Below the pieces are notes generated by a model. That model searched no databases and was not told the origin of the DNA. It saw only the letters and a list, made by a program, of their open reading frames with translations. A stretch of 11,935 nucleotides of DNA from positions 1 through 11,935 of the forward strand of contig JADGIG010000238.1 in the NCBI GenBank assembly GCA_018985235.1, given 5' to 3'. Made by a program: the position numbers and the translations under genes. This document shows positions 1-6,873 of the stretch, in pieces (the stretch's first letter is position 1; each line of letters starts with the position of its first letter). The DNA is from Sanchytrium tribonematis (taxonomy: Eukaryota > Sanchytriomycota > Sanchytriomycetes > Sanchytriales > Sanchytriaceae).

Positions 1-392
1 CACTTATTTTGTACATTTTATTGATTATATTGAGTTTAATCGCATTTAAATGTGTATTGTATTATTATATCCACTCCATTCACGCTCAAAATGACATGGA
101 ATCCTCACAAATCACAAATCATCCAAATATTGAAATTGTAACAGATGCAAATGGATTTATAGTGCGTATTCATATCAATCCAGTAGACAGTATTGAGAAA
201 CCACCCTTGGAAATACCCACCGACTATTATATTGATGATAAAATTGAATGCTGCATTTGTTGCAATCTACAGGATGAAACGGATGCCATTTTAACAAAAT
301 GCAATCACACCTTTCATAAATCATGTTTATTAGAGTGGTATGAGAAGACTGTTGTATTTAGCTGTCCAATTTGTAGACAAGATTGTTTTTAA
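1..392 (+). CDS. Membrane-anchored RING-H2 finger protein, 5'-truncated by the window edge
   Basis: The frame is open from the first bases, with no ATG before the hydrophobic stretch, so the gene begins upstream. What remains starts with a transmembrane-like segment rich in Leu, Ile and Phe (LLIILSLIAF). An acidic/polar linker follows, and then a C-terminal RING-H2 finger: CCIC, then KCNHTFHKSC, then CPIC, which supplies the C3H2C3 zinc ligands. The LEWY between the ligand pairs carries the Trp typical of E2-binding RING-H2 domains. By family knowledge such proteins are membrane E3 ubiquitin ligases of the ATL/RNF type; substrate and compartment cannot be read from the sequence. The protein stops 5 residues after the last zinc ligand motif. 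Its stop is followed by TAAAGTAAAT rather than AATAAA, the one exception among gene ends here. It converges on the DUF2235 gene at 517. Confidence 0.85.
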   Translation, partial: LILYILLIILSLIAFKCVLYYYIHSIHAQNDMESSQITNHPNIEIVTDANGFIVRIHINPVDSIEKPPLEIPTDYYIDDKIECCICCNLQDETDAILTKCNHTFHKSCLLEWYEKTVVFSCPICRQDCF

Positions 393-516
393 AGTAAATC
401 TTGAATATTGACTCTCTGCTGATAATCTAGTTGATACTTGTAAATGCGATGTTATTTACGTGTCATTTGACAATTTGAAATTGTGATAACTTTAAATTCA
501 AATCTCATATATTTAT
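393..516. other. Convergent 3'-3' spacer with a small palindrome
   Basis: This 124-bp spacer separates the RING gene from the DUF2235 gene ending at 517. It holds a 15-nt palindrome at 470-484 (ACAATTT G AAATTGT). The 29-nt block at 493-521 is repeated exactly behind the second DUF2235 gene. No ORF of note. Confidence 0.6.
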
Positions 517-521
517 TTAAA
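493..521. repeat. 29-nt exact repeat spanning the stop and 3' flank of DUF2235 copy 1
   Basis: This block is identical to 2505-2533 behind copy 2. It contains the minus-strand stop and the overlapping AATAAA (plus-strand TTTATT at 512-517). The identity stops abruptly upstream, which marks one edge of the duplicated unit or of a gene-conversion tract. Confidence 0.9.
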
Positions 522-2130
522 TGGGTCGACCTTCTACAGGTTTTGTGTTTACGGGTTCCACTTTTGGTTTGCCGGTATACCCACCATCAATTGGAATATC
601 TGGAATTTTATACGTTGGTGGAATTTCTGAGCCAGGACTTAAGTCGATTGGAATGTCCACTGGTACATTTGTACTTGGAAAATCAAGAGTTGGAATATTG
701 AAATCTCCCATTCCACCTTTTCCGCCTTTGCCATCATTCCCACCTTTACCATCACTTCCACCATTCCCGTCAATGCCGCCTTGACCATCGTTTCCTACTT
801 TTCCGTCATTTCCGCCTTTTGTACCACCACCGTTTTCGTCACCTCCTTCTAGGTCACTTAGATCTCCATCACTCAAATTTCCGTCGCTACCATCTCCAAT
901 GCCACCTCCACCTTGTTTTGGTGTTGGATCAATGCCGCCTTTTCTGGTTCCCCAATCCCATCTTTTTTTTGGATCTTTAGGTGCAGGGTCTGCTGATGTT
1001 CCTGGTATATCTGGAAGTTCACCATCAATTGCAATGATTTCATCCCTATAATGTTGCAAATTCTCAGGTGTATTGATTTTCTCTGCAACAGTCGAAGTAT
1101 CTGTCAATTCTGCGGTTGAGATTTCAAATTTTTGCATGGCTAGAAGTACTGATGGATGCAACTTTTCTAGATGGAAATTTCTGACATGTTTTGGCAATTT
1201 TTTGAGCAATGGTATGAGATCTAGGGAAACAACGATGGGCAGGTATTCTGGATTCTTGACAGTGGTTTCTAGTCTCTTTTGATCAAATAAATCTGCAGCT
1301 CTTTGGGTAATTTCTTGAGATCCCATCAAAGTATTCATCCATTCCAAAGTAATTTGAGATCTGTAATAAGAATAAGGGCTGGCCTTTGTTCGACGTTGTC
1401 CTCCTACATCCCCATGGCTACCAAGAAATGACAATTCAATTCTATTTCCTCTATTAGAGGGATTATCTATCGACAATTCATTGAATAAAAATCTGTGTTC
1501 ATTTAAAGCAACTGCGTGATACACTTGTTTAATCTTTGGATTTGTGGTTGCCATACTATACTGTGATACTCTACTTAATGTCACTCGATTTAAACTTGGC
1601 ACCGTATCATAAATGCCCAAAATATCAATGTCAGGTCGAATATCTCCATGAATGCTTTCATGAGATGGATCCAAAATGGATGCTTTGATATTCGTTTTTA
1701 GATTTGCTTCTGTTATTCCGTAGTCACACACGTAGTTTGCAAGCATTCTTGCCGTTGCAGCACCTCGAGAGTATCCAAATACATTTAAATGGAATTCAAC
1801 TGCAGACACCATATGCTCATTTCTCACTAAGAATTCGTATCCGACACGCACATTTGAATCCATTCCATATCCACCAATTTTTTTAGATGATTGGAACCCG
1901 CCTTTGTTGGTTCCAATGCCAGAAATGTAAATGGCAAGATCATTTGTTTTGGAATTGTATTTTTGAAGCGTAGTCACTTGCTGGTTATTGTATTTCGATA
2001 CATAATGGGATTGCACACCTATAAATGCGTCAAATTGTTTCCAGATATTCGTAGTAAAAGATGGGTCATTTGCAGTTCCATCAAAAAAGACATTCAAGCT
2101 TGTAGACCAAACAATATACTGTAGCAACAT
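517..2130 (-). CDS. DUF2235 (Tle1-like) alpha/beta hydrolase with collagen-like Gly-X-Y tail, copy 1
   Basis: The frame is open from an ATG at 2196, but I choose the ATG at 2130 (537 aa, starting MLLQYIVW). It aligns with the start of the paralogue, and it places the shared CCAAT and GGGTCA blocks at the same distances upstream. Residues 1-11 look like a very short signal peptide. The hydrolase domain begins at once with LNVFFDGT (res. 12-19). SGIGTN, nucleophile elbow GYSRGA (Ser121), LGIYDTVPSL (Asp175), HAVALNEHR and LGSHGDVGG (His239) follow. These are the hallmark motifs of the DUF2235 / type VI lipase effector Tle1 superfamily, whose characterised members are phospholipases. The diverged middle leads to an acidic Gly/Asp linker, twelve Gly-X-Y triplets (706-813) and a Pro-rich end. 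Its stop overlaps AATAAA. Phospholipase activity and secretion are inferences. A bacterial origin is possible but unproven, since fungi also carry this family. Confidence 0.88.
   Translation of the reverse strand: MLLQYIVWSTSLNVFFDGTANDPSFTTNIWKQFDAFIGVQSHYVSKYNNQQVTTLQKYNSKTNDLAIYISGIGTNKGGFQSSKKIGGYGMDSNVRVGYEFLVRNEHMVSAVEFHLNVFGYSRGAATARMLANYVCDYGITEANLKTNIKASILDPSHESIHGDIRPDIDILGIYDTVPSLNRVTLSRVSQYSMATTNPKIKQVYHAVALNEHRFLFNELSIDNPSNRGNRIELSFLGSHGDVGGQRRTKASPYSYYRSQITLEWMNTLMGSQEITQRAADLFDQKRLETTVKNPEYLPIVVSLDLIPLLKKLPKHVRNFHLEKLHPSVLLAMQKFEISTAELTDTSTVAEKINTPENLQHYRDEIIAIDGELPDIPGTSADPAPKDPKKRWDWGTRKGGIDPTPKQGGGGIGDGSDGNLSDGDLSDLEGGDENGGGTKGGNDGKVGNDGQGGIDGNGGSDGKGGNDGKGGKGGMGDFNIPTLDFPSTNVPVDIPIDLSPGSEIPPTYKIPDIPIDGGYTGKPKVEPVNTKPVEGRPI
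706..813 (-). repeat. Collagen-like (Gly-X-Y)12 tract in DUF2235 copy 1
   Basis: Thirty-six consecutive codons place Gly at every third residue. Read as hexapeptides the pattern is G-x-D-G-x-x (GNDGKV, GNDGQG, GIDGNG, GSDGKG, GNDGKG, GKGGMG). X/Y residues are mostly Asn, Asp, Lys and Gly, with no Pro. The Asp/Lys-rich Y positions resemble bacterial and viral collagen-like repeats more than animal collagen. Whether it forms a triple helix is not known. Confidence 0.75.
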
Positions 2131-2157
2131 GATAATGCAATACTGACACACTGGGCA

Positions 2158-2173
2158 AGATTGCAAAGATAAT
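2158..2173. promoter_or_regulatory. 16-bp motif shared with the upstream region of the 10813 gene
   Basis: AGATTGCAAAGATAAT on the plus strand lies 28-43 nt upstream of the preferred start at 2130. It recurs exactly at 11627-11642, upstream of the internal Met (11556) of the last minus-strand gene. Copy 2 has a weaker version near 4083-4095 (CAAGAACTGCAAA). Both exact copies precede candidate short signal peptides, so a 5' leader or promoter element is possible. Chance is not excluded. Confidence 0.35.
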
Positions 2174-2201
2174 GCACAGCGTATTAATGACGCCATTCTG
2201 T

Positions 2202-2211
2202 GATTGGTTCC
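2202..2211 (-). promoter_or_regulatory. CCAAT-type motif (GGAACCAATC) of DUF2235 copy 1
   Basis: The minus strand reads GGAACCAATC, 72 nt from the start at 2130. The same ten bases lie at 4120-4129 before copy 2, 71 nt from its MLLQ start (4049). The matched spacing supports a promoter role and the choice of the internal start in copy 1. Confidence 0.55.
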
Positions 2212-2275
2212 CGAATATTTGACATTTGCAACTTATTAAAAAAGCCTGTGTGTTCAATCATCTTTAATAACAGAA

Positions 2276-2313
2276 TTTAACAATATTCTGGGGTCAAATG
2301 ACTTCCCATTTGA
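2276..2313 (-). promoter_or_regulatory. Conserved upstream block of DUF2235 copy 1 (TTTAACAAT..GGGGTCA..TTCCCATTTGA)
   Basis: The block shares TTTAACAAT, GGGGTCA and TTCCCATTTGA, in order and with one 1-nt gap, with 4196-4232. Sequence between it and the CCAAT motif is not conserved. The distance to the start codon is 146 nt here and 147 nt at copy 2 (using 4049). A retained transcription-factor site is the likeliest reading. Confidence 0.5.
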
Positions 2314-2443
2314 CTCTATTCTAAAGTTGTCAATTACGATTCAATATATAACTCTTTAAAGAAAATTTAGTGACGGATGCATAAAAATTTGATTGGTAAT
2401 GTTAATATTGATAATTTGTTAAAACTTCTCGCAATTTAAAAAC

Positions 2444-2506
2444 TATATTAATAGTATTAACAAGAGGATTAACAATCGCAGAGTTCTTGTTAATACTATT
2501 AATATA
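2444..2506. repeat. 22-bp perfect inverted repeat with 19-nt loop, downstream of DUF2235 copy 2
   Basis: The arms 2444-2465 and 2485-2506 are exact reverse complements (AT-rich, ending in ACAAGA at the loop). The loop is 2466-2484. The right arm ends two bases inside the 29-nt block shared by the two DUF2235 genes, about 23 nt beyond copy 2's stop. It could be a 3'-end hairpin, a small mobile-element footprint or a duplication scar. No terminal transposon features or target-site duplication are evident. Confidence 0.8.
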
Positions 2507-2533
2507 AATTCAAATCTCATATATTTATTTAAA
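2505..2533. repeat. 29-nt exact repeat at the end of DUF2235 copy 2
   Basis: Partner of 493-521. It includes the copy 2 stop codon and the overlapping AATAAA (plus-strand TTTATT at 2524-2529), and abuts the inverted repeat. Confidence 0.9.
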
Positions 2534-4055
2534 CGACTTTAGGTTTGGGTTTCACGGGTTCCACGGGATCCACTTTTGGTTTGCCGGTATACCCACCATC
2601 AATTGGAAAATCTGGAACTTCATAAGTTGGTGGTGTTCCGGTCCCAGGATTCAAGTCGATTGGAATGTCCACTGGTACATTTGTACTTGGAAAATTGACA
2701 GTTGGAATATTGAAATCTCCCATTCCTCCTTTTCCGCCTTTGCCATCATTCCCACCTTTACCATCACTTCCAGCATTCCCGTCAATGCTGCCTTGCCCAT
2801 CATTCCCAACTTTTCCATCATTTCCACCTTTTGTACCACCACCGTTTTCGCCACCTCCTTCTAGACCACTTAGATCTCCATTTCCAACTTTATTTTTTCC
2901 GGGAAATTTATCCCATAAAGAAGGTTTCTTTGGTTTGGCGGGAGTTTCTCCTGCTATTTTGACAATGTCATTTGTAAATGTTTCAACATTTGTAGGCGTA
3001 TTCAAATTGTGTTTAATAAACTCAGTATACGCCAAGTTATCTGCACCAATTTCAAACTTGGCCATAGCTTGGTGGACAGATACATGCAGTCGATTAGGAT
3101 CATAGGTTCGAGTTGTTTTTCCGGATAATTTGTAAACCGCTTTGGACACATACGAATCCTGAATGGGCATAAATTCAGACTTCGGTATCTCAGTTTGAAG
3201 CTTATTTTGATCAAATAGGTCAGAAAATCCTATATCTCTCTTTGCAATCCAAGAATTTAATTCTTGTAATGCTATTTCAGACCTAAAATAACTAAATGGA
3301 TTCTTAAGCTTCCTACCTTGTCCTCCTATATCTGCGTGAGAGCCTATGTAGTATTCCTCTGTTCTACTATCATCAGTGATGTCGATTGGCAGCTCTTCAA
3401 AACCTTTTCTATTTTCATTCAACGCAATTGCGTGATAAACATTCAAAATATCTGGATTGGTGGTATCCATGCTGTATTTAGCAACTGGTGATGTCGGTAT
3501 GACATTAGTTAAGCTTGGAACTGTGTCATAGAGGCCCAAAATATTGATTTTAGGTCGAATATCTCCTTGAATACTTCTATAAGATCGATTCAAAATGGAT
3601 GCCTTGATATTCGTTTTTAGATTTGCTTCTGTTAATCCGTAATCACACACGTAGTTTGCAAACATTCTTGCCGTTGCGGCACCTCGAGAAAACCCAAACA
3701 CATTTAAATGAAAATCAGCTTCAGACACCATATGCTTATTTCTCACTAAGAATTCGTATCCGACACGCACATTTGAGTCCATTCCATATCCACCAATTAC
3801 TTTTAACGTGGTCACACCTACCTTGTTTGTTCCAATGCCAGAAATGTAAATGGCACGATCACCTGTTTCAAGATTGACTTTTTCCAAAGTAATAACATCT
3901 TGACCATTGTATTTGGACGGATAGACTGTTTGCTCGCCATGGAATGCGTCAAATTGCTTCCAGATATTTGTAGTTGAAGTTGGCTTATTTGAAGTTCCAT
4001 CAAAGAAGACATTCAAGCTGGCTGTCCATACAATGAGCTGTAACAACATGTACAA
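2529..4055 (-). CDS. DUF2235 (Tle1-like) alpha/beta hydrolase with collagen-like tail, copy 2
   Basis: 508 aa from the ATG at 4055; a second Met two codons later (4049) aligns with the start of copy 1. A short hydrophobic leader (MLLQLIVWTAS) passes straight into the first strand and FFDGT motif. The same hallmarks follow: SGIGTN, GFSRGA (Ser123), LGLYDTVPSL (Asp177), HAIALNENR and IGSHADIGG (His about 240). The N-terminal half and the tail are close to copy 1. The region after the catalytic His (from about residue 265 to 385) is strongly diverged and the linker is shorter. The Gly-X-Y tract has one Gly-to-Ser break. It lies head-to-tail with copy 1, with similar promoter and 3' blocks, so this is a tandem duplication. 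Expected role is a lipase or phospholipase; export is inferred only from the leader. Confidence 0.88.
   Translation of the reverse strand: MYMLLQLIVWTASLNVFFDGTSNKPTSTTNIWKQFDAFHGEQTVYPSKYNGQDVITLEKVNLETGDRAIYISGIGTNKVGVTTLKVIGGYGMDSNVRVGYEFLVRNKHMVSEADFHLNVFGFSRGAATARMFANYVCDYGLTEANLKTNIKASILNRSYRSIQGDIRPKINILGLYDTVPSLTNVIPTSPVAKYSMDTTNPDILNVYHAIALNENRKGFEELPIDITDDSRTEEYYIGSHADIGGQGRKLKNPFSYFRSEIALQELNSWIAKRDIGFSDLFDQNKLQTEIPKSEFMPIQDSYVSKAVYKLSGKTTRTYDPNRLHVSVHQAMAKFEIGADNLAYTEFIKHNLNTPTNVETFTNDIVKIAGETPAKPKKPSLWDKFPGKNKVGNGDLSGLEGGGENGGGTKGGNDGKVGNDGQGSIDGNAGSDGKGGNDGKGGKGGMGDFNIPTVNFPSTNVPVDIPIDLNPGTGTPPTYEVPDFPIDGGYTGKPKVDPVEPVKPKPKVV
2718..2825 (-). repeat. Collagen-like Gly-X-Y tract in DUF2235 copy 2
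   Basis: Twelve triplets at the same codon distance from the stop as in copy 1 (tail length conserved). One triplet starts with Ser (SID) instead of Gly. The DNA here is nearly identical to 706-813, although the neighbouring linker and C-terminal hydrolase region differ. Confidence 0.72.
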
Positions 4056-4119
4056 AAATGGAATTGGGTCTGCTTATGAACACAAGAACTGCAAAACATT
4101 TATATTACTGGACCCCCTT

Positions 4120-4129
4120 GATTGGTTCC
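4120..4129 (-). promoter_or_regulatory. CCAAT-type motif (GGAACCAATC) of DUF2235 copy 2
   Basis: Same ten bases and same distance to the MLLQ start as at 2202-2211. On the minus strand it is followed by an AATATAAATG TATA-like stretch about 45 nt before the ATG at 4055. Confidence 0.5.
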
Positions 4130-4195
4130 ATCATAGATTTATAAGCTGTGTGAAATTAGAACAGTCTTTGCGTTAAATGAAGTGATTGAAAAGAG

Positions 4196-4232
4196 TTTAA
4201 CAATTTTCGGGGTCATTCCCTTTCCCATTTGA
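4196..4232 (-). promoter_or_regulatory. Conserved upstream block of DUF2235 copy 2
   Basis: Counterpart of 2276-2313: TTTAACAAT, GGGGTCA and TTCCCATTTGA kept in order, 147 nt from the Met at 4049. Six bases between the GGGTCA and CCCATTTGA cores differ, so the cores rather than the whole stretch appear constrained. Confidence 0.5.
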
Positions 4233-4541
4233 TGATTTTTTGACCCGGCAAATTCTCAATTTCAGACAAATTAAAATAAACTGATTTTTTGCATGGAATT
4301 TAGTAAAGCACAATTCTACAATTTTCAACTTGTCATTTCGAAGTACTTTCATCACATTTTGCATATCATTACAAAATTAAAGTATTTTACCAATCCTTTC
4401 CCTCAAATAATTTAACTTGGTTTATTAGAATGGTCGTTCTAAATTTAATTTAAAGTCAAATGAATATCTAATATTGATGCTTTACTTAATATTACAATAA
4501 ATCTAATATGTAATATTTAATGCAAACAATTCTATTCTTTG

Positions 4542-4562
4542 GAGATAGAGAATCTCTGTCTC
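4542..4562. repeat. Imperfect palindrome downstream of the kinase gene
   Basis: GAGATAGAGA, one central A, then TCTCTGTCTC. Nine of ten positions pair and the tenth can form G-T. It lies about 42 nt beyond the kinase stop codon (minus strand) and could form a hairpin in a longer transcript. Confidence 0.5.
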
Positions 4563-4603
4563 AGAATATTCTACTCAAAATCAAATCCAATGAATTCATT
4601 TAT

Positions 4604-6019
4604 TTACTCTCTTTTAGGTGGTCTCGGTGGCTGTATATACGGTACTTGATAATAGGAATAATATGGACCATATTGTGGTGATGTATTATAACTAGAATAC
4701 TGTAAATTGGGAGATGTTTGAGGAGGGGTATTTTGTAAATATGGCTGTGCATATTGATTTGATGGCACTGGTGGGGCCAATTGACCCATTTGTGGGTTTA
4801 ATGAATTCATTTGTGGATTATTAGGTGGTGGATGGTTCATTTGAGTCGTCATGGGTTGATTTGTTTCAATAATGGGCAATGCGACACTTTTAGTCCAATC
4901 AAATGGCCAATCTCTACCATATCCCCCATCTAATGGGTCTAAATACTGTATATCGACTCCCAATTGCATGGATAATTGGTAAAATGTGTCCATAATATAC
5001 TGATAATCTGGTATTTCATTCATTTCTAATCCTCTGATATATCTAATAATCCGATGCATTTCTAAAGGCATTAAGAAGCATAAATCATCAATAGGGATAT
5101 TCTCTTTTAAATACAAAACTTGCTTTTTATGTTTACCGTGTAAATGGGTGGGAATACGGGGTAATTTCTTAAACCACGCATATACATCAAATTGAGTTGC
5201 TGGTTGATTTTGAGGCAATATCATTTTTAATTTACGACTGCGTTGATTGACTGGCAATTCTAATACTTGCGCATATTGTTTCTGCCATGGTAAGAAGCCA
5301 CGCGCAAAATAAATTAAAACATAAACCATGGATTCTAAATCATCCCTATAACTTTGATAATAGCCTTTGTGGGCATATCTAGACATATATCTTAATGTCC
5401 CAATGCATTTACCACATCGCACATCTGGTTGTTGCATGTAAATATACGATAATCCAAAATCAATTAAATAGAGTAAATTGCCATTTCTGAGGATATTATC
5501 TGGTTTCATGTCCCTATGAATGATCCCATGAGAATGGCATTGCCATAATCTTTTAGTCATTTGGTATCCAATTAATGAAATGCATAAATGAGACAACGGG
5601 AGTGTCACATCTTGCAGAGATTTACCCAACATTTGCATAATTGCGAATTTATAAATGCCATTTGACATTTTGAGAATATTGGGATTGACTATTTCTATTT
5701 GTGATGGGTATTGGTAATGTAATAACCGGATAGACTGATTAATAATCTCTAATTCACCATGGCAGAGTAATTGGGGAAATCCTGGTTCATTTTGGAGTTG
5801 ATCCATTAATTGATATTCATCTTCAATGACTGTATTAGTAGTGAGTGGGACTGTAGATGATAATATTGGGGAATGGATTTGTGGGATAATATTAGGGACT
5901 TGTAGTAATGGATTTTGATTCTTTTCTATTTTGAGTGCATAAATGTATTGGTTGTATTGGATTTGATAAACAGATCCAAATGAACCTTGACCAATGGATG
6001 ATTTGATGATGAATTTCAT
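4604..6019 (-). CDS. Casein kinase 1 (CK1)-family protein kinase with Pro/Gln/Asn/Tyr-rich tail
   Basis: 471 aa from the ATG at 6019 (MKFIIKSSIGQGSFG). The frame continues upstream to 6112 without another ATG, so this Met is the start. Gly loop GQGSFG (res. 10-15), catalytic Lys30 in YALKIEK, alpha-C EDEYQLMDQL, HRDMKPDN with catalytic Asp170, IDFGLSY with Asp187. The CK1 signature GTLRYMSRYAHKG...SYRDDLESMVYVLIYFARG replaces the usual APE region, so Ser/Thr kinase activity is expected. About 35 residues rich in Pro, Ile and Thr are inserted between Lys30 and alpha-C, unusual for CK1. The last 80 or so residues are low-complexity Pro/Gln/Asn/Tyr and end in PPRPPKRE. CK1 members act in trafficking, signalling and nuclear roles; this one's target is unknown. 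The stop reads TAAATAAAT, overlapping AATAAA. Divergent from the C2 gene. Confidence 0.92.
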   Translation of the reverse strand: MKFIIKSSIGQGSFGSVYQIQYNQYIYALKIEKNQNPLLQVPNIIPQIHSPILSSTVPLTTNTVIEDEYQLMDQLQNEPGFPQLLCHGELEIINQSIRLLHYQYPSQIEIVNPNILKMSNGIYKFAIMQMLGKSLQDVTLPLSHLCISLIGYQMTKRLWQCHSHGIIHRDMKPDNILRNGNLLYLIDFGLSYIYMQQPDVRCGKCIGTLRYMSRYAHKGYYQSYRDDLESMVYVLIYFARGFLPWQKQYAQVLELPVNQRSRKLKMILPQNQPATQFDVYAWFKKLPRIPTHLHGKHKKQVLYLKENIPIDDLCFLMPLEMHRIIRYIRGLEMNEIPDYQYIMDTFYQLSMQLGVDIQYLDPLDGGYGRDWPFDWTKSVALPIIETNQPMTTQMNHPPPNNPQMNSLNPQMGQLAPPVPSNQYAQPYLQNTPPQTSPNLQYSSYNTSPQYGPYYSYYQVPYIQPPRPPKRE

Positions 6020-6330
6020 TTCTAATTTTGGAATTACCCCTTGTGTTTCAATAAACAACGTGATGACAGCGTGCTCTTGAAATAGATTTGAAAATTGTTT
6101 GTATTCTATCAAGATGCTCTATTTTATCAATTCAATGAGTCAAATCTCTCATTATCTCCCAATTCCATTTCTCAAACAAACTGATCTTTGATTCTGCATC
6201 TAAAACGGCAATTACCCCCATCCAATTTCCATATTCCAATCAACCCATTCAAAATTGTCTAAATATCTATCAGTCATCAGATGATCTTGTCAAATGGACT
6301 ATTTAAACAATCCCTCACCAACAATTCAAA
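6020..6330. promoter_or_regulatory. Divergent promoter region between the CK1 kinase and C2 genes
   Basis: 311 bp without a supported ORF. For the C2 gene there are two CCAAT motifs (6222-6226, and CCAATC at 6236-6241) and a TATA-like CTATTTAAAC at 6299-6308, 23 nt before the ATG. That implies a very short 5' leader. No equally clear pair is visible for the kinase side. Confidence 0.5.
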
Positions 6331-6873
6331 ATGGGATTAAAAATTGCTCTAGTACGCGCAACTGATTTAACAACCAATGACAAAATGGGAAATGGTAACC
6401 CATACTTCAAATTCGAATATGGTGGACATGACTGGTCATCTGATGAGAAAAAAGGCAATAATCCAACATGGAACAATGAGCATCATGAATTCCACATGGC
6501 TGGAAATCACTCAGAATTGTATGTCTTGCATAAAGATAAAGATTGGGGTGCTGATAATTGCATTTCATGTTGTGCCATCAATTTAAATGACTTGCAAACT
6601 GTTACAAATGGATGGTTTACGCTTTATGATGCCAATGAGCAACCAGCTGGTAAAGTATTGTTGAATATTGGTAAAGATGGACATTTAGATGGATTACCAA
6701 ATGAGCAACAATGTAATTCATTCTTGAATGAGCATTTGAAAAAGGAAGTCAAGAAAATGAATATGAAAGCAAATGTGCAAGATTATGGTGCTGCTGCTGG
6801 TATGTTGGGAGGTGCTGCTTATTTAGCAAAGAAAGAATGGGATAAGAGACATGAAAATCAAACTAGTCAATAA
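6331..6873 (+). CDS. Small C2-domain protein with C-terminal Gly/Ala-rich hydrophobic segment
   Basis: 180 aa; the ATG sits in ATTCAAAATGG with a TATA-like box 23 nt before it. Residues 1-115 form one C2 domain: LKIALVRATDL, GNPYFKF, NPTWNNEHHEF, LYVLHKDKDWGADN and WFTLYD...GKVLLNI. Possible calcium ligands are Asp17, Asp69, Asp71 and Asp75. The usual DPY aspartate is Asn23, so calcium binding may be altered. C2 domains bind phospholipid membranes, often in response to calcium. The C-terminal part has a charged helix, then a hydrophobic AAAGMLGGAAYLA segment and a charged end, which could contact membrane. Similar small single-C2 proteins are common in protists and plants. Its last 11 bases overlap the convergent gene ending at 6863. 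Confidence 0.88.
   Translation: MGLKIALVRATDLTTNDKMGNGNPYFKFEYGGHDWSSDEKKGNNPTWNNEHHEFHMAGNHSELYVLHKDKDWGADNCISCCAINLNDLQTVTNGWFTLYDANEQPAGKVLLNIGKDGHLDGLPNEQQCNSFLNEHLKKEVKKMNMKANVQDYGAAAGMLGGAAYLAKKEWDKRHENQTSQ

Larger units (their letters stand above)
2197..2528. other. Intergenic region between the two DUF2235 genes
   Basis: This 332-bp AT-rich stretch has no convincing ORF. From right to left it holds the 3' flank of copy 2 (29-nt repeat), the 22-bp inverted repeat (2444-2506), an AT-rich unassigned stretch (about 2320-2440), the shared GGGTCA block (2276-2313) and the CCAAT motif (2202-2211) of copy 1. Confidence 0.7.
4056..4603. other. Intergenic region: promoter of DUF2235 copy 2 and 3' flank of the kinase gene
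   Basis: This 548-bp AT-rich region has no supported ORF or recognisable RNA gene. The left part holds promoter-like elements: AATATAAATG on the minus strand near 4100, CCAAT at 4120-4129, TTATAAATC near 4136-4144 and the conserved block at 4196-4232. A second GACCC-containing stretch near 4240 is unassigned. The right part has a palindrome (4542-4562) before the kinase stop. I see nothing in 4260-4530. Confidence 0.6.

Noticed and set aside
521-784. Plus-strand ORF rich in Pro/Phe/Ser opposite the DUF2235 copy 1 tail
   Set aside because: It is the antisense shadow of the Gly-X-Y repeats (Gly codons read as Pro on the other strand); the minus frame carries a full domain.
706-813. RTX calcium-binding nonapeptide repeats
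   Set aside because: The period is three/six residues with G-x-D-G; the GGxGxDxUx nonapeptide with its large hydrophobic residue is absent.
2665-3105. Plus-strand 146-codon Pro-rich ORF opposite DUF2235 copy 2
   Set aside because: Same antisense effect of the Gly repeats; it has no domain and lies within the coding region of copy 2.
517-4055. A bacterial type VI secretion effector locus
   Set aside because: The DUF2235 motifs fit that superfamily, but there are no T6SS, PAAR, VgrG or immunity genes, and the context is eukaryotic.
6020-6112. N-terminal extension of the CK1 kinase to 6112
   Set aside because: It would start with TTG and has no ATG; the Met at 6019 directly precedes the kinase fold.
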